A stretch of DNA of 64,000 bases from Dactylorhiza incarnata. Taxonomy: Eukaryota; Streptophyta; Magnoliopsida; Asparagales; Orchidaceae. The position numbers and the translations under genes were made by a program. Shown here piece after piece: positions 1-11,410 of this stretch. Each line of letters starts with the position of its first letter. Position 1 is the first letter of the stretch. The notes beneath the pieces are model-generated. The model searched no databases, was not told the DNA's origin, and worked only from the letters and a program-made list of their open reading frames with translations. The stretch covers positions 1,116,001 through 1,180,000 of the forward strand of contig JAWHQI010000305.1 in assembly GCA_033032865.1 (NCBI GenBank), written 5' to 3'.

Positions 1-350
<350 letters not shown>

Positions 351-438
351 GCTATAAAGTTATTCATTTATAGCGAGAAACAGAAAGCTAGTGCTCCGTT
401 TTGGGCGGTGGGAAAAGCTATATTCTCACCCGCATCGT

Positions 439-838
439 CCTTTTTAGCTAGGTTGTTTGGATGATCATGAGTTTTTTCAAAAAAGCTTTTACAAGAAAGG
501 TGTTTTGTGGCTCTTTGAGCAGATGGTCAACCAGGGATTTCTAAAATCGCTTTTTCTACTTTCAACCCTCTTTTATAAGAAGGTTTTCTTCTTCCATTCG
601 CGATTCTTCACCCATTCACGAACTTTGCTTCTCACCGCCTTTTTAGGTTGTTTGGATGAGGAGCATTTTTAAAAGAGCTTTTACAAGAAAGGTGTTTTGG
701 TGGCTTTTTGAGCAGACGGTCAACCAGGGCTTTATAAAACCCGTTTTCTCTGTTTCCAGTTTTTCCTCTTTTATTCGAAGGTTTTCTTATCTCATTCGCA
801 ATTCTTCACCCATTCGTGATCTTTGCTTCTCACCGCTG
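439..838. repeat. imperfect ~200-bp tandem duplication
   Basis: Two head-to-tail copies, 439-638 and 639-838, share blocks such as GGTTGTTTGGATGA, CTTTTACAAGAAAGGTGTTTTG and GGTCAACCAGGG. The copies have diverged by substitutions and small indels. Short frames across them are not conserved between the copies, so this is read as non-coding. Confidence 0.75.
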
Positions 839-3429
839 ATCTTTTGTAACATGCTTATTTTTTATATATATCATTTTATGTGATAAACGATTAGCATAAA
901 ACATATTTGTATTATTAAAAAGCTAAACAACAATTATTTAAAAAAATTTGTTCTTCCAAAAAGAAAAATGTAAACAACTTTTTGAAAAACACTTCAATGG
1001 AGATTTTCCAAATAGTCTATAATTTTTTCAAAACTTCTTTCTGGACAACTCTAATGCCACCACTAGTTCCTCACCACTGCTTTTTTACTGCCCCCGCCTC
1101 CCCAAACAGAGCCTATATATAGGAGGCACTACTTGAGCATATAAAGATTTATAGTCAGGTGAAAATCATATATCGAAGATACTATGACGATTTATATATC
1201 CTAGATTTCACTATTTCTTAGATGAATATCTCAATTTTACTCTCTTTTTACCAATATTCACAAGGGTAAACCTTAATAGCCTCAATATAATTTTTAAGGT
1301 TAAAATTAATGTAGGAGATCTTGTAAATCTTCATACCATGTTGATATCCCCGCGGTCAAGCACAAATTTGTTAGGAGAGTGAGCTTAATTTGTTGTTCTT
1401 CTTTGTAAATGAGTAGAGTTGACTTTCTATTGGGTCATTATACTTTGACCTTCTATTGTTCCACCAAAATTCCATGGCCATCAATGAATAAGAAGTTGTG
1501 GTCAAGAGCAAATTTTCTAGAGCCCTTGAATATCTACTACCATATATGCTCCTTATAGATACACATAAAATCATAGATCAAATATGAAATTTTGATTTAT
1601 GAATGGTAAAAAGAGGATTTGCTCCTAAAGTCAACCCAAGACAACCCTTTAATGTTACCTATTTGCACATGAAAACCTATTTCTCACTTTAATATATAGA
1701 AAAACAGAGAGTTATCAACATTCGCGGGTTAATAAAATTTATAGGCGCTTTCACCATCTAACATGATTCGAAGGTGTCGTCGAAATTTCTGTCCGATGAA
1801 TTGAAATGACTTCACGAATCTTTAGCCCAAAAAGACATCGAACCAAATTTCAAATTGAGTTTCGTTGAGTGGTTCATTTTGTTGTGTCGAATAGTTTTTT
1901 ATATTTTAGTTTTTAATCTTTGCATGAATTTTCTTAGGTGAGATCAGGCGTTCACGGCCGCTACCACCGCGCCAAACAAAGCCCAAGGCTCTGCTAAGTT
2001 TTTGCTGTGTTGAGTTTGGAAAAAAAACACTATCATAGAACATATGTTTTGGCATGACAACGGTTATAACCGCCACAAAGAAAAGAAAACTAGTTTTGAA
2101 CATAAAAGTGGATGAAGTTTCTTAGTTGTGGGTCATAACCACTGCGTTTACAACCGACACCGCTGTGCCAAACAGAGCCTAATCTTGGGTGGGTGGTGGT
2201 GGGTGGTGGCGGTTGGAGATGAAGATAAAGTAATGTTCATGAATGAAGCTCATTCCCCGCTGTTGAAATTAATCATGCATAAAACTGTGTTTTTGGGTAT
2301 CGGTTATTCCAAACGTAGGCTATTCAAACTTGAAAAAATAGCGTTCACATTTTTTTTAAGAATTTGAGAGGGACACCTCTAGAGGGTTTTGAGCATGATA
2401 CATCAATGTTTAAACCCTTTCTCTCTTAAAAAAAACAAAACAAAGTAAAAACTTCTCTTAGGAGATCAATTTCTAAGAATCTATATATAGGCCTACATTA
2501 ATGCAACCATGATCAGACTACTTGGAGACTAAATGCTCCTACTTTTCTTAACTCAAAAATTACAAGATATTATATTTATCCACACAATATTCTCCCATAA
2601 TTACCAAAATATTCAAAAAAATATATTATAAACCCTTTAAATTACAATCCTAAGCCTTTAATTTGATGTAAATTACAAAAAAGTTATGAATCTTTATACA
2701 TATTAATTTGGTATGAATTACAAACCACAAACCCTTAATTCTTCTCACATAACTTGTTAATACATTGAGTCAAGATGAATATGCAGCTTTCTTTTATTAA
2801 ATTATGGGTCGTTATGGCACTAATAATTACTCTTTCCCACTGTCTCCATTCTTTTTTCTTTTTCAATGCTCTTCCTTTTCTTCTTCTTCTTCTTCTTTTT
2901 CGTCTTTCTATTTTAATATATATGCATGCAGCATCCTTCTTGTCTTTTCTCTACCATCAAATATTATTTCTAACACTTTATAAGCACCTCATGATATGGA
3001 CGCCGCATTAACAAGCGCATTCTAAACCAAATGTGCGAGAGATAAGAGTTGAGAGAGAAACGCGAGGAGGCCTAAACAATCCAACAATATAATCTTCTCT
3101 CAAGCTAAGGGGTGACTATTTTTCAACAGAGATATATGCATAATTCCTCGCACTCGAGATGACTACAAAAAATGTATTGCGTCGTCGCTTATTTTCTTTT
3201 TCTGCGAGCGCCCAAAATTACATATCATAAATTTTGTATATACGCTAATTGTTTAATTGCTATGGCGCCTCCCCTTTTGCCCGTCTTAACAAAAATTTGA
3301 ACTCGATATAAAGATCTTGGCAAAAATTAATTACTTAGCACGACCAAATAACAAATACTAACAAAAAAATGAAAAGCTCGTTTGAACATTGATTTTTCGT
3401 CATGTAAGTTTGCATTTCATAATATGTAT
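839..3429. other. AT-rich non-coding flank
   Basis: No gene is supported here. Two stretches, at 1102-1113 and 2168-2179, read CCAAACAGAGCC, the usual terminus of plant Tourist/Harbinger-like elements; the second is followed by TAA. No matching left ends with a target duplication were found, so only remnants are claimed. A short CTT run lies near 2880-2900. Confidence 0.4.
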
Positions 3430-3459
3430 GTCAAAAGAATACTGGCCTGAGAATAGTTC

Positions 3460-3665
3460 CATGGGGTATTTTTGTACATATTTGTCATGAAATGTAAACT
3501 CAGAGGAGAAGTTTATGCAATTTCAGAAGATAGAGGGTGCAACCTATAATTATGCTAACTCCTGGAAGTTAACATAATTACTGGTTTCACTCTTCTTACT
3601 TCTGAAATTACAAAAATCTCCCTTGAAATTTACATTTCATAACTTTCATGCATAAAGAAACCCCC
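3460..3665. mobile_element. foldback (MITE-like) remnant
   Basis: Inverted arms at about 3469-3553 and 3566-3660 share AAATGTAAA, TTTCAGAAG and ATAATTA blocks and face each other across a very short loop. The arm sequence resembles the terminal arms of the Mutator-like MITE at 6884-7433, with the arms in the opposite arrangement. No target duplication was found. Confidence 0.45.
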
Positions 3666-3845
3666 TCGAAATAAAAATGGAATCTTAAATATTGAGATTG
3701 TTTTATCTGAGAAATTGAAGATTACTAGAAATTTTGAAAGTAAAAAAGCTCATAAAATTGAAAAGTTAACCCAAGGGTTCTAAACAATCACTGAGACCCT
3801 TTCACAAATGCAAGACTCACACAACAATATTATTTCCTTCACAAC

Positions 3846-4389
3846 CCAAGATTGGAGGGAAAAAATGTTGATGCGTGTAACGCCCTAAGATCACCGTGCG
3901 CGACTCCCGATCCCACCATATATTTCCCTCAACACGAATTTTCGCGCATGATTGATCTAGACTACGATCACTTTTCAATACGACCGTGTTACAATAATAC
4001 GGCCGTATATTTTCACAAACAATCCCCACCGTTGAAATCACGAATCATGCGCATGTATTTGCTCCCGCACTGTGATCTAAATTTCTCACCCGTACCTAAA
4101 ATTCTCACCCGTGCCTAAATTTTTCTCAGGTTGGAGGCATGCAACATATTTTCCAATGAACTCTTTGGCAGAGATGTTGAATTATTATTGGCTTTGATTC
4201 TGCTAAAAAATATATTTATATTTTATGCATAATAAATAAATACATAAAAATAAAAATCAAAGGATATTTTATATAAAATTAGTCCACATTTTCTCAGATA
4301 GCTTTTCACTTTATTCCATATTTATATTCTCAAACATCTTGAGATCCTTTGAAGATTTCTCTTCCTACAAAGGAGTTTGGGACCTAATA

Positions 4390-4420
<31 letters not shown>

Positions 4421-4985
4421 TAATATAAAATAAAATAAGATAAAAGAGGAAAGGAATTAATAACCTAGCCTTACATTTGAATAAGAAGATTACCCAACCC
4501 ACTAGAAATGAAAAGGAGTCTTCATTGCTAAATTAAGAATATTATTGGTTCTTGTGAGTATTGTATGCATATGGGCATAAAGTGGAGAGTCATTTGAGAG
4601 AAACCCCGGCCCCGCAGCGACTATGCGACCTCGGTGAGTACTGTGCGGTGCTGAACGCACCGCCTACCTTGCTTGTTGCTCTATCGCAAGGAAAATGAAG
4701 TATCGAGCAAGGCTCTGGGTCTGATCACCCCGCATACCGCACAACGGGGATGGCGAATGGTGGGACCACTGCTGGTAAATTAAAAGTCGTGCTCGCGAAA
4801 AACAATTTTCTCGAGAAGATTGTTTAGTTAACTGTAACGCACGGTTAACCTTGAAGATTGTTTGTGATTAATCACGCTGAAAAAATCGTGCTCGCGAAAA
4901 ATAATGGTGTGATAGCGCATCCTGCATGGTGATCTTTGGTGCGTTACACACCAACAAATTTCTCCAAGTTGAGGATGCGTTTTTC
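3846..4985. mobile_element. candidate non-autonomous DNA element with long imperfect TIRs
   Basis: The left end (3866-3900, containing GTGTAACGCC and AGATCACCGTGC) is repeated inverted at the right end (4924-4956, GCATGGTGATCT and GCGTTACAC). Weaker inverted similarity extends about 20 bp further out on both sides. The roughly 1 kb between holds no recognisable gene, but has a short GC-rich part near 4600-4760 and a 20-bp tandem motif near 4082-4120. No clean target duplication was seen, so the superfamily is undetermined. Confidence 0.45.
4386..4420. repeat. (TAA)n microsatellite
   Basis: About eleven TAA/ATA units in a row inside the interior of the inverted-repeat element. Confidence 0.9.
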
Positions 4986-5169
4986 TGTTTAGATGTGAAA
5001 TTTTTGGGTTAGAGCTCTAGACACAAATGCTGGCACGCGGACACAAATGCTGAAACTCAACAAGAAACACGACTTCTTAACCGAAGATTTTATCGTGATG
5101 ACGAAATTTATACTGACTTATGAAGTCTTGGGGTGTAAAATATGTTGCTGCAAAAATTCCATGTTGTTG

Positions 5170-5680
5170 ATCTTCTCTTACGAGCATAGGCTTCTTCTTT
5201 TTGGGTGTTGTTATAAGCAAATCCTTTTTGGTTGCTAGCAAACCAATTTCTATGAGTTTTTACGCGCCTTTTGAAAATACGCCCTGTACATGCATTTTTA
5301 GGAAAAGTGTTCAACACGAAAATTGTAGATCTCGTCGAGATCTACAACTTTCGTGTTGAACACTTTTCCTAAAAATGCATGTACAAGACATATTTTCTTG
5401 TTATTTTCAAAAATTCACTATAGTTACGATCAGGGCGATTTTAGGGTCTTGTGCGTGCATTTTTAGGAAAAGTGTTCAACATGAAAGTTGTAGATTTCGA
5501 CGAGATCTACAATTTTCGTGTTGAACACTTTTCCTAAAAAAGCATGTACGAAGCGTTTTTTTCAAAAGACGCGTAATAACTCATAGAAATTAGTTTGCTA
5601 GCAACCAAAAGAGGTTTGCTTATAACAGCACCCTTCTTTTTCTTCTTATATATGCTTCTTCTTCTTCTCTAACTATATAT
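5170..5680. repeat. foldback element with nested palindromes
   Basis: Outer inverted arms (about 5170-5284 and 5556-5680) share TTATAAGCAAA, GGTTGCTAGCAAAC and TTTCTATGAGTT. Inside each arm is a near-perfect ~100-bp palindrome: 5285-5385, centred on GATCTCGTCGAGATC, and 5451-5550, centred on a similar core. The two palindromes are about 90% alike. The whole could fold as one long hairpin or as two cruciforms. No protein is encoded. Confidence 0.75.
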
Positions 5681-5689
5681 TCAATATCG

Positions 5690-6229
5690 ATTTCACCGCT
5701 GGTGCATCTGACCTAATTTCGATCTCTCTTTTATTCTCACTCCGTAGCATATGCTCACAAACATATGTTACGGGCGACTGTCCTCGCCTACAAAATAGTA
5801 TAAAACACAATCTCTCATACTTCGATCTTTTCTCCATGTTTGTAGCCCTAGAATTTCTCCACAATCTCTCGTAATTATGTATCGCATCAACAAATGACGA
5901 GAAACCCTAGAAGAGTAGCACGAAGTAGGATACTTCGAATGATTGCGCGAGCACAAAATCCGAAGATATCTTCATTTGATAATTTTAAAATTATTGTCAA
6001 TATTTTGTAAAAAATAAAACACAACAAAATAAAAAGAACTTAATACACATAAAAAAAATGAGAAACATGAGAAACTTCTCATTAGAACATATAAAAAAAT
6101 GCAAGACCAACATACTGGTGTACTACTTACTGATGCCAATAGAAGTTGTAGTCTAAGCTGAACCAAACAAAGACCACTTTGGAGTTCAGAAAAATTAGCC
6201 CAGCTCACAGCAAATTCGCATTAAACTTT
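5690..6229. other. 3' flank / probable 3' UTR of the PP2C gene
   Basis: Sequence immediately downstream (minus strand) of the phosphatase stop codon. It is AT-rich with no supported reading frame. The transcript end cannot be placed. Confidence 0.4.
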
Positions 6230-6718
6230 TTACAACAATTTTCTCGCGGTGTTAGATTGCTTTTCGCCGGACAAAAATCTCGGAATGTTTAGCAGGGAGT
6301 TGGCCCGAGTTACGCCTTCTAGAGCAGACCATTCCTCCTCCTCTGTATTCGATATGCAGTCAGCAAGGCTTCGCGCCGACTGGTAACGATCAGGCGTCCG
6401 GCCGGCTTTCGGTTCGTCGGATACCGCGACGATCTCGTTCGAACTATGGAGCGAACATAAGTTTTCGGCCGCAGCGGTGGACTGATCGTTGCGGAATCCT
6501 TGTCTTTCTTCATTCTCTGCTGCTTCTTTGGGTTGGTCAGACGAGGGCGGAGGGGTTAAGAACAGACAAATTGCGGCGCAATCGTCGATTTTCGAGGTCG
6601 GGAACTTTAACCGCCAGGCTCGGACCGCAGAATCAACGAGCGCTCTCGATGCGGTGGCCCGCGTTGGCGCAGAAGCCACGATGTCCACGACTTCTTTATT
6701 CGAAAGAACGTCCCAGAT
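6230..6718 (-). CDS. PP2C (clade E) last exon, C-terminus
   Basis: Final coding exon of a protein phosphatase 2C, 162 codons plus TAA at 6232-6230. On the minus strand it follows a clean acceptor (TATCACAG) at 6719-6726. It opens with IWDVLSNKEVVDIVASAP, the helix that follows the metal-binding ATDG of the previous exon. It continues through AVRAWRLKFPTSKIDDCAAICLFL, whose DDC carries the last metal-ligand Asp, about 54 residues in. A Ser/Glu-rich tail of about 108 residues ends in the EEWSALEGVTR block typical of plant clade E PP2Cs. The preceding exon ends in codon phase 0, so the join keeps frame. PP2C enzymes are Mg/Mn-dependent Ser/Thr phosphatases. The frame has no defect. Confidence 0.88.
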   Translation of the reverse strand: MWDVLSNKEVVDIVASAPTRATASRALVDSAVRAWRLKFPTSKIDDCAAICLFLTPPPSSDQPKEAAENEERQGFRNDQSTAAAENLCSLHSSNEIVAVSDEPKAGRTPDRYQSARSLADCISNTEEEEWSALEGVTRANSLLNIPRFLSGEKQSNTARKLL

Positions 6719-6883
6719 CTGTGATAGGAAATATGTTAAACCAAGTTAGAATTCACTTCCATTTCTGTAGTTGTTAGATGTAATACCTGCCACTGTGTAG
6801 GAATTTGTACATTAAAATACATTGAAATTTTGTTTACTTATAATGTGTTCTTTATAATTATAAGTATTACTCACACATATTAA

Positions 6884-7433
6884 GGGTTAATTCCTGGGAG
6901 ATCCCCTGAGAGTTTGCATAATTACAGGTTGCACCCCTCTATCTTTTGAAATTACATTTACCTCCCCTATAAGTTTTCCCAGTTTACAAAAATGCCCCCT
7001 TTCCGCTAGAAATGTGGATGGAAAATGATAAAATCAGCCAAATTATTTTACGATATTCAATTTTACCCTTTGTAATGACTGTACGTTGAAAGGTGTAACC
7101 TTTTCCTTTAGAAATATAGATGGAAAGTCATCCAATATGCCAAATTATTTTATGAAATTCCAATTTTACCCATTTAATAACACTACATTGAAAAGGGTGC
7201 TTTACATTTTACCCTTTGTAATGAATCTAGAATCATTATAAAAAGATAAAATTGAAATATCAAAACTCAAACATGAAGGGGCATTATTTGTCATTTTCCA
7301 TCCATATTTCTAACGGAAGGGGTGTTTTTTGTAAACTGGGGAACTTGGAGGGGAGGTAAATGTGATTTTGAAAGATAGAGGGGTGTAACCTGTAATTACG
7401 CAAACTCCCAGGGGAGGTCCCGGTAATTAACCC
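6884..7433. mobile_element. Mutator-like MITE, 550 bp
   Basis: Long terminal inverted repeats of about 130-150 bp begin GGGTTAATT and end AATTAACCC. Both arms contain ACCCCTCTATCTTT(T)GAAA and GTAAAC. The element is flanked by a perfect 10-bp direct repeat CACATATTAA at 6874-6883 and 7434-7443. TSDs of 9-10 bp with long TIRs are characteristic of Mutator-like elements. The interior (about 7030-7260) is AT-rich and non-coding. Confidence 0.8.
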
Positions 7434-7574
7434 CACATATTAATGTAAAACAACATAAGCTATATGTATAGACTGCAAATTCTAAACTTTGAAGCACCAA
7501 TAGGATATTACAATAACTTAGCATAAAATAACAAAACTTAAACATAGAACATGAAACACAGTTATTTAAAAATA

Positions 7575-8196
7575 TCGTCATCACACCCAGTCTTATTCCA
7601 ACTATTTGGGGTCAACTTTATGAATCCTCGCTTTCTATTTGTTCTTGTCCAGTTTTGACCGAGGTATTAAACCTAAAATACACATCATCTTGAACAAATT
7701 TCATCCAAACCAGCTTGGGTCTATCCTTTCTCCTACCCAATCCTCGACACTAACTCTATCAACTCGTCTGGTTGGTTCATTTTATAACTTTTGTTGTGCG
7801 CGTGAAACACCAACAAGAGTCTATTTTCTATAATTTATCTCTCATAGATGTTACCCGCATTATTCCTCTGATATAACAAAATTCCTCAATTTATCTTTTC
7901 TATTTTTTCGACAAATCCATCTTAACATTCTTATTTATGTCTTAACTCCAGAGCTTCTAACCCCATCGATATCCACATTCTTATAAATAGTAGATATTTA
8001 CTAAAATCGCCTCTACTAAAATTGAATATAATGTCCTTATCTTTGGTCTATTAATTTGAAGTCTTCTATATTTAAACATTTTTTCTAATTTTTCTCTTAA
8101 CTCAGTGGATGTCTCATCAACTAATATCATCCAAAAAGAGCACATATCAACCCACATCACTTTGACAATATTCTGTAACAATCTTCGTAGCTATTC
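7575..8196 (-). mobile_element. degenerate RTE-type LINE fragment
   Basis: On the minus strand, 8181-7981 gives a remnant of the LINE reverse transcriptase region after the FADD motif (MILVDETSTELREKLEK, then RLQINRPK). The left end, 7578-7630, resembles the 3' tail common to plant RTE elements. Coding is broken by stops. It is a different subfamily from the LINE that begins at 8197. Confidence 0.55.
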
Positions 8197-8285
8197 AACA
8201 ACAACACTCAAGTCTTTATCCCACCATAGTGGGGTCTGCTATATGGATCCTTTGTCGCCATTGTGCCCTCTATTTAGTCATAATC
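8197..8285 (-). mobile_element. RTE LINE, 3' end (split by gypsy insertion)
   Basis: The 3' terminal part of an RTE-type LINE on the minus strand, ending in CAACAACAAC (GTT repeats on the LINE strand). It is homologous to 45017-45100. The LINE resumes at 11411 after the gypsy element at 8286-11405, whose target duplication TAATC (8281-8285 and 11406-11410) lies in LINE sequence. Confidence 0.75.
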
Positions 8286-8621
8286 TGTTACGGTCCCACA
8301 TGCCGACGACACACCGGGAAGAGTCTACACTCGGAGGAAGGTGACGGCCCCTAGCCCACCGGGAATGGAGGAGACCGCGGGAACCATCTTCATTTAAATA
8401 TTTTTGTTTGAATGTTATTTCTGTTTTTGCTATGCGCACATCGGCACTCTGGCTATTCACACCCCGTTGTTATAAAGGGTGTTGAATGTCTCATTAGGGT
8501 TTTCATGCTTTGGATGAATGTGTTTTAGCGCTGCTCCCTAAATTCTTCTCCTTCCCCTTCTTCCTCTTCTCACCTCCACCGACCCCCCTCCTTTGCTGGG
8601 TTCTACTCCTACTTCGTATTA
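8286..8621 (+). repeat. 5' LTR of deleted gypsy copy 1
   Basis: Begins TGTTACGG and ends CGTATTA. Matches 11074-11405 and 16114-16454. The next bases, TGGTCTGACC from 8625, are where a primer-binding site would lie, but match initiator tRNA-Met only in the first four bases. Confidence 0.85.
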
Positions 8622-9002
8622 ATTTGGTCTGACCTGCCGCCGCTGAAGCCGTCGGTGATTGACCTAATATTGCTCCACGATGCGTTGAACGCCCAGGCCC
8701 TGCGTTCTGCCGCTAAGAAAGTCTCTCGTTCATTGTCGTCATTGCACCTGATCAACGTTCCCTCCCAGATCCCGCTTCCGTCGTCAAAAGCTCTGTGATT
8801 CCGCACGTCTGCCGCCATTCCCTGCGCTTGATGGCCATTCTCTCCCTGATCCCGCTTCCGTCTTCAACGGCTCCGTGCTACGCCCGTCTGAGGCCCTTCT
8901 CTGCTCCCGATCGACCACAACCTTCCGATCTCGTTTCCTCTAACAGCCACCCCTCTGATCCCGATCGCCAACGCCCCTGCTCTGCTACCTGTAGCTGCTC
9001 CA

Positions 9003-10894
9003 TGGCTCCCAACACACGCCACAATACCGATCACACCGCGGCTAGTGATGGCGGCGCCCTAAGCCGTCGTGTGGATGCCCTCGAACAACTCCTCGCCTCC
9101 ATGCAAGCAACGCTCCTTGCCATCAACTCCAAGATAGACAACATCCAAGTCTCAGCCGCCGCTTTCGCAGCCTCCGGCTCACCCGCGGATGGGGGATCCA
9201 TCCTCGGGGTTCTCCCGACCCGACTTTCCCCGGAGCCACTCCTCCCGCCACTGTCGGCACGCCCGACCCTCCATCTCGACATTCATTCCTTCGCCGACAT
9301 CGACCCGAAGGGCTGGATCGCGAAGGCGGAACAGTAATTTGACATCCATAGCACTCCCGATATGGACAAGGTGTCGACCGCCATTATCAGCCTTGAAGGT
9401 TCCGCGCTCCATTGGGCTCGGTGGCTTCGTCAGTCCAACTCTTGCCCCTCTTGGGCCGACCTAAAACAGAAGATGATACGGCGGTATGATATCTGCTACT
9501 CCGACTCCGCCATCGAGCGCTTCTGCAGTGTCGCCAAACAGCTGGCCTAGACGAGTGCATCGATGAGTTTGTTACCCTGCTCACCCAAGTCCCCGGCCAT
9601 CTGCCCTACCACTACCTTGGCTTCTTCATGCAACGCCTGCTTCCGCATATCCGCTCTCTGCATGCACCACCCTCGGACGGTCTCCGACGCCCTTGACATG
9701 GCGCGTTTGGTGGATGCCGACCTCTCCTTTAAACTTCATGCTTCTCTGGCCGACCACCCCGCTCCACAGCCACCTTGGCGACCGCCCGCCCCGGCTGCTC
9801 CGCCACGCCCTCCGCTTGGGGGACCCCGCTTGGGGCACCCCGCTTGGGGGACCCCGCTTGGGGCGCCCCTCGGCCCCTCAGCGCATCCCAAACAGTGATT
9901 ACAATGAGCTCCGCAACAAGGGTCTATGTTTTTGGTGCCGCCAACCCTAATCCCCCAACCATAAGTGCTCTGTGAAGGAGTTCCATGCCATCATCGGCGA
10001 CGTCGATTTTGAGGTTACCCTGGCTGACTTTGAGGCCCTGGATCTTTCAGCGGAGGGTACCTCCTTCGACCCCGCCATGACTATGTTCCACCGCTTGGAG
10101 TTATCCCGTGTCTCGGTGGACGATCTCCGGCCGCGGACCAGGAAGCTCTCGGGCACGCTTCGTGACCACTTGATCATCGTCATGGTTGACAACGACGCGA
10201 GCCATAACCTCATCTCTGAGCGACTGGTGCAGCAGCTCCGACTTCCCACAGTTCCATCCCCGGATTTTTCGGACCGCCTTGGAGATGGACGACGCTGACC
10301 GACTCAGGGTCGTTACCCTGTCGTGACTCTCTCAGTGGAGTCTTGTTCCGTGACTGCAAACTTCTACGCGTTTGACCTCAGCAGTATCGACGCCATTTTG
10401 GGGGTGGCTTGGCTCCACACACTTGGCGATGTGCACGTTAATTGAGCGACTATGACCATGCAGTTCCTCCATGGGGGCCGGCCGTGTCGCCTCGACGGTG
10501 ACTCCGCTCTCCTTCACTCTCCTGTCTCCCTCTGCACGATCCAGCGGACCACTAATCTCGACTTCCCCGCGGGGCTTTGGCCCCTCTCGGGCCCGTCCGT
10601 TGTGCCTCCCTCTCACCCGACGGACCTTTCGGAGCTTCTCACCGTGTTCGCCGACGTATTCCAGACTCCGACAGGGCTGCCATCAGACCAGCCGACTGAC
10701 CACGCCATTCCCCTCTAGCCTAGGACCGCAGCAGTCTCGGCGCGGCCGTACCGTTATGTTCATGTGCAGCTGGATAAGATCGAGCGTCTGGTGCAGGAGA
10801 TGTTAATGGGGGTCCTCATCCGTCCTAGTGCGAGACCAGTCTCTAGCCCGATCCTTCTGGTCCGGAAGAAGGACGACAGTTGGCGCCGTACTAC
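9003..10894 (+). pseudogene. gypsy gag-protease-RT remnant (copy 1)
   Basis: Broken reading frame of a retrotransposon polyprotein. The gag part (from ATG 9003) shows a coiled-coil-like ALSRRVDALEQLLASMQ, then DPKGWIAKAEQ, LHWARWL and SWADLKQKMIRRYD, the conserved capsid-like segment. Stop codons (for example TAA at 9335) and frameshifts follow. A zinc-knuckle remnant (CFWCRQP) lies near 9930. A protease region (VDNDASHNLIS, catalytic DSGA altered) lies near 10190, and the start of RT (GVLIRPSARPVSSPILLVRKKD) at 10810-10875. The text stops at SWRR, where the deletion begins. Confidence 0.75.
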
Positions 10895-11073
10895 CCAGCC
10901 AAGATACTTGATCGCCGCTAACACCTTCCGGGGCACCCTAGGTCGGAGGAGGTCCATGTTGCTTGGCTTAACCATCCGAAGTTCGAAGCCACGTGGCTGC
11001 TCCGGGATGATTTCTGCCTCCAGTACGCCAACTACTGCCTTGAGGACAGGGCACATTTTCCACAAGGGGGCAT

Positions 11074-11405
11074 TGTTACGGTTGCGCATGTCGACAACAC
11101 ACCGGGGAGAGTCTACACTCGGAGGAAGGCGACGGCCCCTAGCCCATCGGGATTGGAGGAGACCGTCTTCATTTAAATATTTCCGTTTGAATGTTATTTT
11201 TGTTTTTGCTATGCGCACACCAAAACTCTGGCTATTAGCACCCTACTGTTATAAAGGGTGTTGTATGTCTCAATAGGGTTTTCATGTTTGGATGAATGTG
11301 TTTTAGAATTGCTCCCTAAGTTCTTCTCATTCCCCTTCCCCTTCTTCCTCTTCTCACCTCCACCGGCCCCCCTCCCTTGCCCGGTTCTTCTCCTAGTTCG
11401 TATTA
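11074..11405 (+). repeat. 3' LTR of deleted gypsy copy 1
   Basis: Starts TGTTACGG right after the purine tract and ends CGTATTA, followed by the TSD TAATC at 11406. It lacks the GCGGGAACC stretch present in the other two LTR copies. Confidence 0.85.
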
Positions 11406-11410
11406 TAATC

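Larger units (their letters stand above)
8286..11405 (+). mobile_element. internally deleted Ty3/gypsy element (copy 1)
   Basis: A short (3.1 kb) LTR element bounded by LTRs of 336 bp (8286-8621) and 332 bp (11074-11405), with TSD TAATC on both sides. It keeps gag, protease and the first part of reverse transcriptase. It then jumps near 10900 directly to the last codons of pol (EVHVAWLNHPKFEATWLL, a chromodomain-like end), so most RT, all RNase H and integrase are missing. A purine tract (CACAAGGGGG) precedes the 3' LTR. The LTR ends are TG...TA in all three copies in the window. It can only have moved with proteins supplied in trans. Confidence 0.85.

Noticed and set aside
439..1113. Complete Harbinger element from GGTTGTTTGG to CCAAACAGAGCC
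   Set aside because: The left end does not match the expected GGCTCTG terminus and no TWA duplication was found.
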